Shown: positions 60,758-64,000 of the stretch, in pieces
Layout of the letters: each line of letters opens with the position of its first letter
How positions within the stretch are numbered: position 1 is the stretch's first letter
Source of the DNA: Hemerocallis citrina
Lineage: Eukaryota; Streptophyta; Magnoliopsida; Asparagales; Asphodelaceae
Reading direction: 5' to 3'
Length of the DNA: 64,000 bases
NCBI GenBank assembly: GCA_017893485.1
Contig: CM030358.1
Span: 151,107,368 to 151,171,367 of the forward strand
Position numbers and translations under genes: made by a program
The notes under the pieces: generated by a model
Told to the model about the DNA's origin: nothing
Databases searched by the model: none
The model's input: the letters and a program-made list of their open reading frames with translations, nothing else

Positions 60758-63700
60758 ATGTCTAGGGCTCAGTCTGGCTCGTCGGCGTCAACGTCGAGGG
60801 GGGAAGGGAACCCTGCCTCAGAATCGATTTCGTGGGAGGAGCCAGTGTGTGAGGAGGAGTCAGTACATGATGAGAAGCCTTCCGATTCGACTTCGTGGGA
60901 GGAGCCAGTAGGCGATGGGGAGCTGGTGTACAATGTGAGGCCGTTACGCTTCCGGAATCCTTTCGTGGTGGAGAGTAGCGAATCTGAGGAGGCAAATGAT
61001 AGTTCGGGCGAAGTCCAGATTCTAGAGTTGACTTCCGAAGAGGAGGGTGGCCCAGAAGAGGGTAAAGCCGAAGGGGCTCGGATAGGAGGTGCAGGGGGGA
61101 GATCCACAGGTCAGGGTGTGGGTTCGAGCTCCACACCAACCGGTCTGGGGCGATTATCTACCCCCTCACCGGAAAGAGCCAAGAAGAAGAGGGTTCCGAA
61201 GAAGAAGGGGTCGAGGACCGGTGGCTCCAGCCAGGCGCTCGTTTACCGCAACTTAATGACAGGGTCGCCCGTACAACCGAAGCCGTTCCGTCAGTACCCC
61301 GACGACCTTTCCGATAAGGAGCTTTTTGGGGTCCAGCCGTCTTCCCGGAGCTGGAAGAGGGTGAAGATGGACACGCTTCCGACCGTCTTGGAGGCTGGTG
61401 ACTTGGAGGCTTTGCAGTTGGCGTACCACATAGGGTCCGGCTACGAGCTCATGTTGCCGAACTCTACCCTACGCCCGACCGACCCCCTGCCTGCTTGGTA
61501 CTGCGTCTTCCCAGTGGATGCCTTCATCTCTGGACTGAGGCTGCCGGTCCATCCATTTATTCGGGAGGTGTTGAATTGGGCATCCCTGGCGCCGATGCAG
61601 TATGGGCCGAACTCCTGGAAGCAGATCATCTGCTTCGTGCTATTGTGCGAGGAGCAGAAGGTGCCCCTTCGGTTGGGCGTGTTCCGGGCGATGCTGGGGA
61701 TCAGCTCGTCGGGGGAGTCGGAGGGTGTTTATTATATCTCGCCTCGGAGTAAGGGGAAGGTCGTCCACGGTCACCCGGACTCTATCAAGGAGTGGAAGAA
61801 AAAATATTTGGTGATCCGGAGTGAGGAGCCTTGGGACATCCCTACTCGATGGAACCATTCTAAGCCGAGCTTCAACGCACCGAGGCCGAGGGACCTGACG
61901 GCCGAGGAGTGGAGGTCCGTTGAGCGCCTCCGTCTGTCGCACGGTATCAGTTGGCCGAAGGTGACGGAGGGTCACCTGGCGAGCGTCGGACTGAGCCCTG
62001 CTGTGCTTTGTATGTAGTTGTTTCTTTTCTCTCGGTCTTATTGTGCTTTTGCGCTCATTGTTCTTAATGGATCTTTTCGCAGGTATGGATCCCGAATCAA
62101 TCAAGGCAAAGAGGCTCGCCATGAAGAAGCAGAAGGCCTAGACGAAGGGGGATGCGATGAAGACGAAGGGGTCGTCCCAGGTGGTCTCTGAGGCCACACT
62201 TCCGCCGAGGGGCAAGAGAACTCGCTCGGAGACGAGCAAGGAGGTTGCGGTTCAGGGGAGCCCGGGTCAGGCTAAAGCTTCCGAACGCAGAGAGGGGAAG
62301 GGTCCCCTGGTCGAAGGCGAGGGGGTGGACAAGATAACGGAGGAGCTGCGGCAGCCGTGGGTGCCGGACTGGGTGATCCGGAGGGGGGACAGCTTAACCC
62401 GAGGGCGCCAGGCCGTCGAGGTGGCGGATAAGCTGGCGACCCCCCGGGACCGCTCGGAGATGAGGGCCGAGACCCTGGAGGATGCGTATACGCGCCTCGC
62501 GCAGGCTAATGTGCTGGTAAGTCCGCCGACCCCACTTGCCTTGTGAATATTTTATGCTCGGTTACTTAGTTGTGTTTGGTCACTGCAGGCGACCGTGCAA
62601 GGGGCCCACGTGAGAGGCCTTTATGAGGCGGCCTTGGAGCGGGAGCGAGACCGGGCTGACAAGGTCTTGCAGGAGATGAAGGAGATGAAGATAGAGCTCG
62701 AAGGCTCGCATCAGAGGGAGCAGAAGATGAAGACCGAGTTCGACGCCAAGGAGGCGGAATGGGGGAAGAAGATGGCGGCTCTGAAGAAGAAGTTTGCCAA
62801 GGAGAAGGAGGAGTTGACTGAGGCGGGTCAGACCATGGTGATCAAGGCCCAGGAGGAGTGCTATGCAAAGGCCCTCAGTCATGTGAGGCACTTCTACCCG
62901 ACCATCGACCTGTCCAACTTCGACTACGACATGGAGGTCGAGGGGACACCGAAGACCCCTAATGAAGAAGGGCCCGTTGATGACCTGGCTGCCGACCTCC
63001 CCGTGAACCCGGCCGATGTTGAGGTGGGAAAATAAGTTGTATAGTTTTGTCTTTCTTTTTCCATCTCTCTATTGTATTTTCCGACCGCGGACTGGCCACC
63101 GCATTTTTTGTATGAAGTAATTCCATTTATAAAAGAGGATTTTTGACTGGCTAAGTGTTTTGACCTCGGATATTTCCGAACCTCCTTGCTTATGTGTTTT
63201 GAGTGGGCTGGTTCTCTTGTAGGTTACGGCTCCCCTTCCCGAGGTGGACCCCCGTCGTTCCGACGTGGCGTGGCTCCAGAGCAAGGTTGAGGCCCTGGAG
63301 GCCACGTTGGTTCGCTACCGAAAGGGGGCTCGTGACAATGATGCGGCCTTTAACTATTATCGGAACAAGTCTGAAGCCCTAAGTGAGGAGGCGAGCCGAC
63401 TGAGGAGGGCGATGGTGGATCGGGACCTCGGGAGTGTCGGTCTTGGATATACCATGTCGAGTGCATCGGTGCAGAGGCCCTCCTCTGAGAGGCTACTTCG
63501 TGATGTCATATTGGAGAAGGAGATGGAGATACACCGTTACAAAACTATGCTGGGTGTCTCGGCATCCTCCTCGGGAGGTCGGCGAGCGGAGGGGGTTCCC
63601 TCTGCGTTGCTGCTGCTGGAGCGTGTGCGACCAGTTGATGCTCAGAGCTCCGTGGCTGGTGTGTCGACCGTGGCTGAGCCTAAGAACCACCATGACGAGG

Positions 63701-63807
63701 AGAGGGCTCCTAGTCGCTCGGTCGGAGTGGTCCCGCCATTCGTCGGACCCGAGGGGCCCTATGATGGCGGTTTCCTTCAGTTTGAGATGAGTGGAGTGGT
63801 CTCGTAA
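60758..63807 (+). pseudogene. antisense four-exon gene of Tat element C, one nonsense codon
   Basis: Exons 60758-62009, 62083-62516, 62589-63023 and 63223-63807 join in frame across GT-AG introns to 901 codons; the only break is a TAG at 62139-62141 (codon 437). Exon 1: Ser/Glu-rich N-terminus with two SWEEPV repeats, a basic cluster (RAKKKRVPKKKGSR), then a domain of about 250 residues like the 'putative gypsy-type transposon' (Transposase_28-type) family (PVHPFIREVLNWASLAPMQY, FRAMLGISSSGESEGVYYIS). Exon 2: basic, low complexity. Exon 3: long coiled coil (about 62600-62880). Exon 4: a second coiled coil and a Val/Ser-rich tail. It lies opposite to gag-pol, with its own TATA box. Biochemical function is unknown; the highly charged, coiled-coil nature suggests a nuclear, multimeric protein. 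Confidence 0.78.
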
Positions 63808-64000
63808 CGGTCTTTGTTTGTTTTTTCAGAACTAATAAGGGAGTATGAATAAAGAATTCTTTTCATTCTTTGCTCTGGTCAATAGTGTAGTGAATGATGG
63901 CGGAAGTGAGGTTTGGCCCCGTCAATCCGTGAGGGATCGGCGCGGGGCATTAGGAAGACTCCCTGGCCTGAAGCCGAGTCGGACCTACCGAGACGTTGGG

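Larger units (their letters stand above)
58119..64000 (-). mobile_element. Tat-type Ty3/gypsy element C, cut by the window end
   Basis: On minus this is the 3' part of a third element: LTR (58119-58877) preceded by a purine tract (AGGAGTGGGGAGCT), an 88-bp tandem array, a promoter-bearing spacer and the antisense gene (60758-63807). Gag-pol would lie beyond the right edge. It has the same order as element A but a longer LTR (759 against 419 bp) and a different array sequence, so it is a related subfamily. Confidence 0.82.

Overview
This window is nuclear DNA from a flowering plant, most likely a eudicot. The base composition is AT-rich, the genes have GT-AG introns and TATA boxes, and several plant-specific transposon families are present (TRIM, CACTA/En-Spm, MULE, Tat-type Ty3/gypsy with an archaeal-type RNase H, short-LTR Ty1/copia). 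There are also fragments of plant genes: a heavy-metal-associated HIPP protein, alpha-amylase, and a calcineurin B-like protein. I make no species call.

Only two intact host genes are visible. Both encode nucleotide pyrophosphatase/phosphodiesterase (NPP, alkaline-phosphatase superfamily) proteins, each in a single exon with every metal-binding residue and the nucleophilic threonine in place. NPP-1 (4253-5557, minus) starts with a secretory signal peptide. NPP-2 (55673-57067, plus) instead has a cytosolic tail and one membrane anchor. They are diverged paralogues in opposite orientation, separated by about 50 kb of nested transposons.

Layout. 1-4.2 kb: AT-rich flank with no convincing gene. 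4.2-5.7 kb: NPP-1. 6.0-8.2 kb: a deleted Ty1/copia element with 146-bp LTRs and a 5-bp target duplication. 8.4-12.7 kb: a TRIM, a hAT MITE, a MULE (with a LINE tail in its terminal repeat) and a larger DNA transposon (with a Tourist-like MITE inside it), inserted into what may be an old gene remnant. 12.7-22.7 kb: a defective CACTA element carrying transposase remains, HIPP and alpha-amylase exon fragments, and a 3.3-kb solo LTR. 22.7-24.2 kb: host DNA with an RNase H-like fragment and a Helitron-like element. 24.2-54.3 kb: two Tat-type Ty3/gypsy elements (A and B), both coding gag-pol on the minus strand and fused head to tail by a deletion near 40,049; together they carry three further long solo LTRs (5.3, 3.3 and 3.4 kb), a palindrome-rich MITE and several tandem arrays. 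54.3-55.6 kb: host DNA with a Helitron-like element and a CBL fragment. 55.6-57.2 kb: NPP-2. 58.1 kb to the end: a third Tat-type element (C), cut by the window edge.

The most interesting system is the antisense gene carried by Tat elements A and C. It is a four-exon gene of about 900 codons on the strand opposite to gag-pol, with its own TATA box and phase-matched introns. Exon 1 resembles the 'putative gypsy-type transposon' (Transposase_28-like) domain and the later exons are largely coiled coil. The two copies keep the same exon layout, although both now carry inactivating changes. Other unusual structures are the repeated short perfect palindromes in two Tourist-like MITEs with related ends, and the exon capture by the CACTA element.
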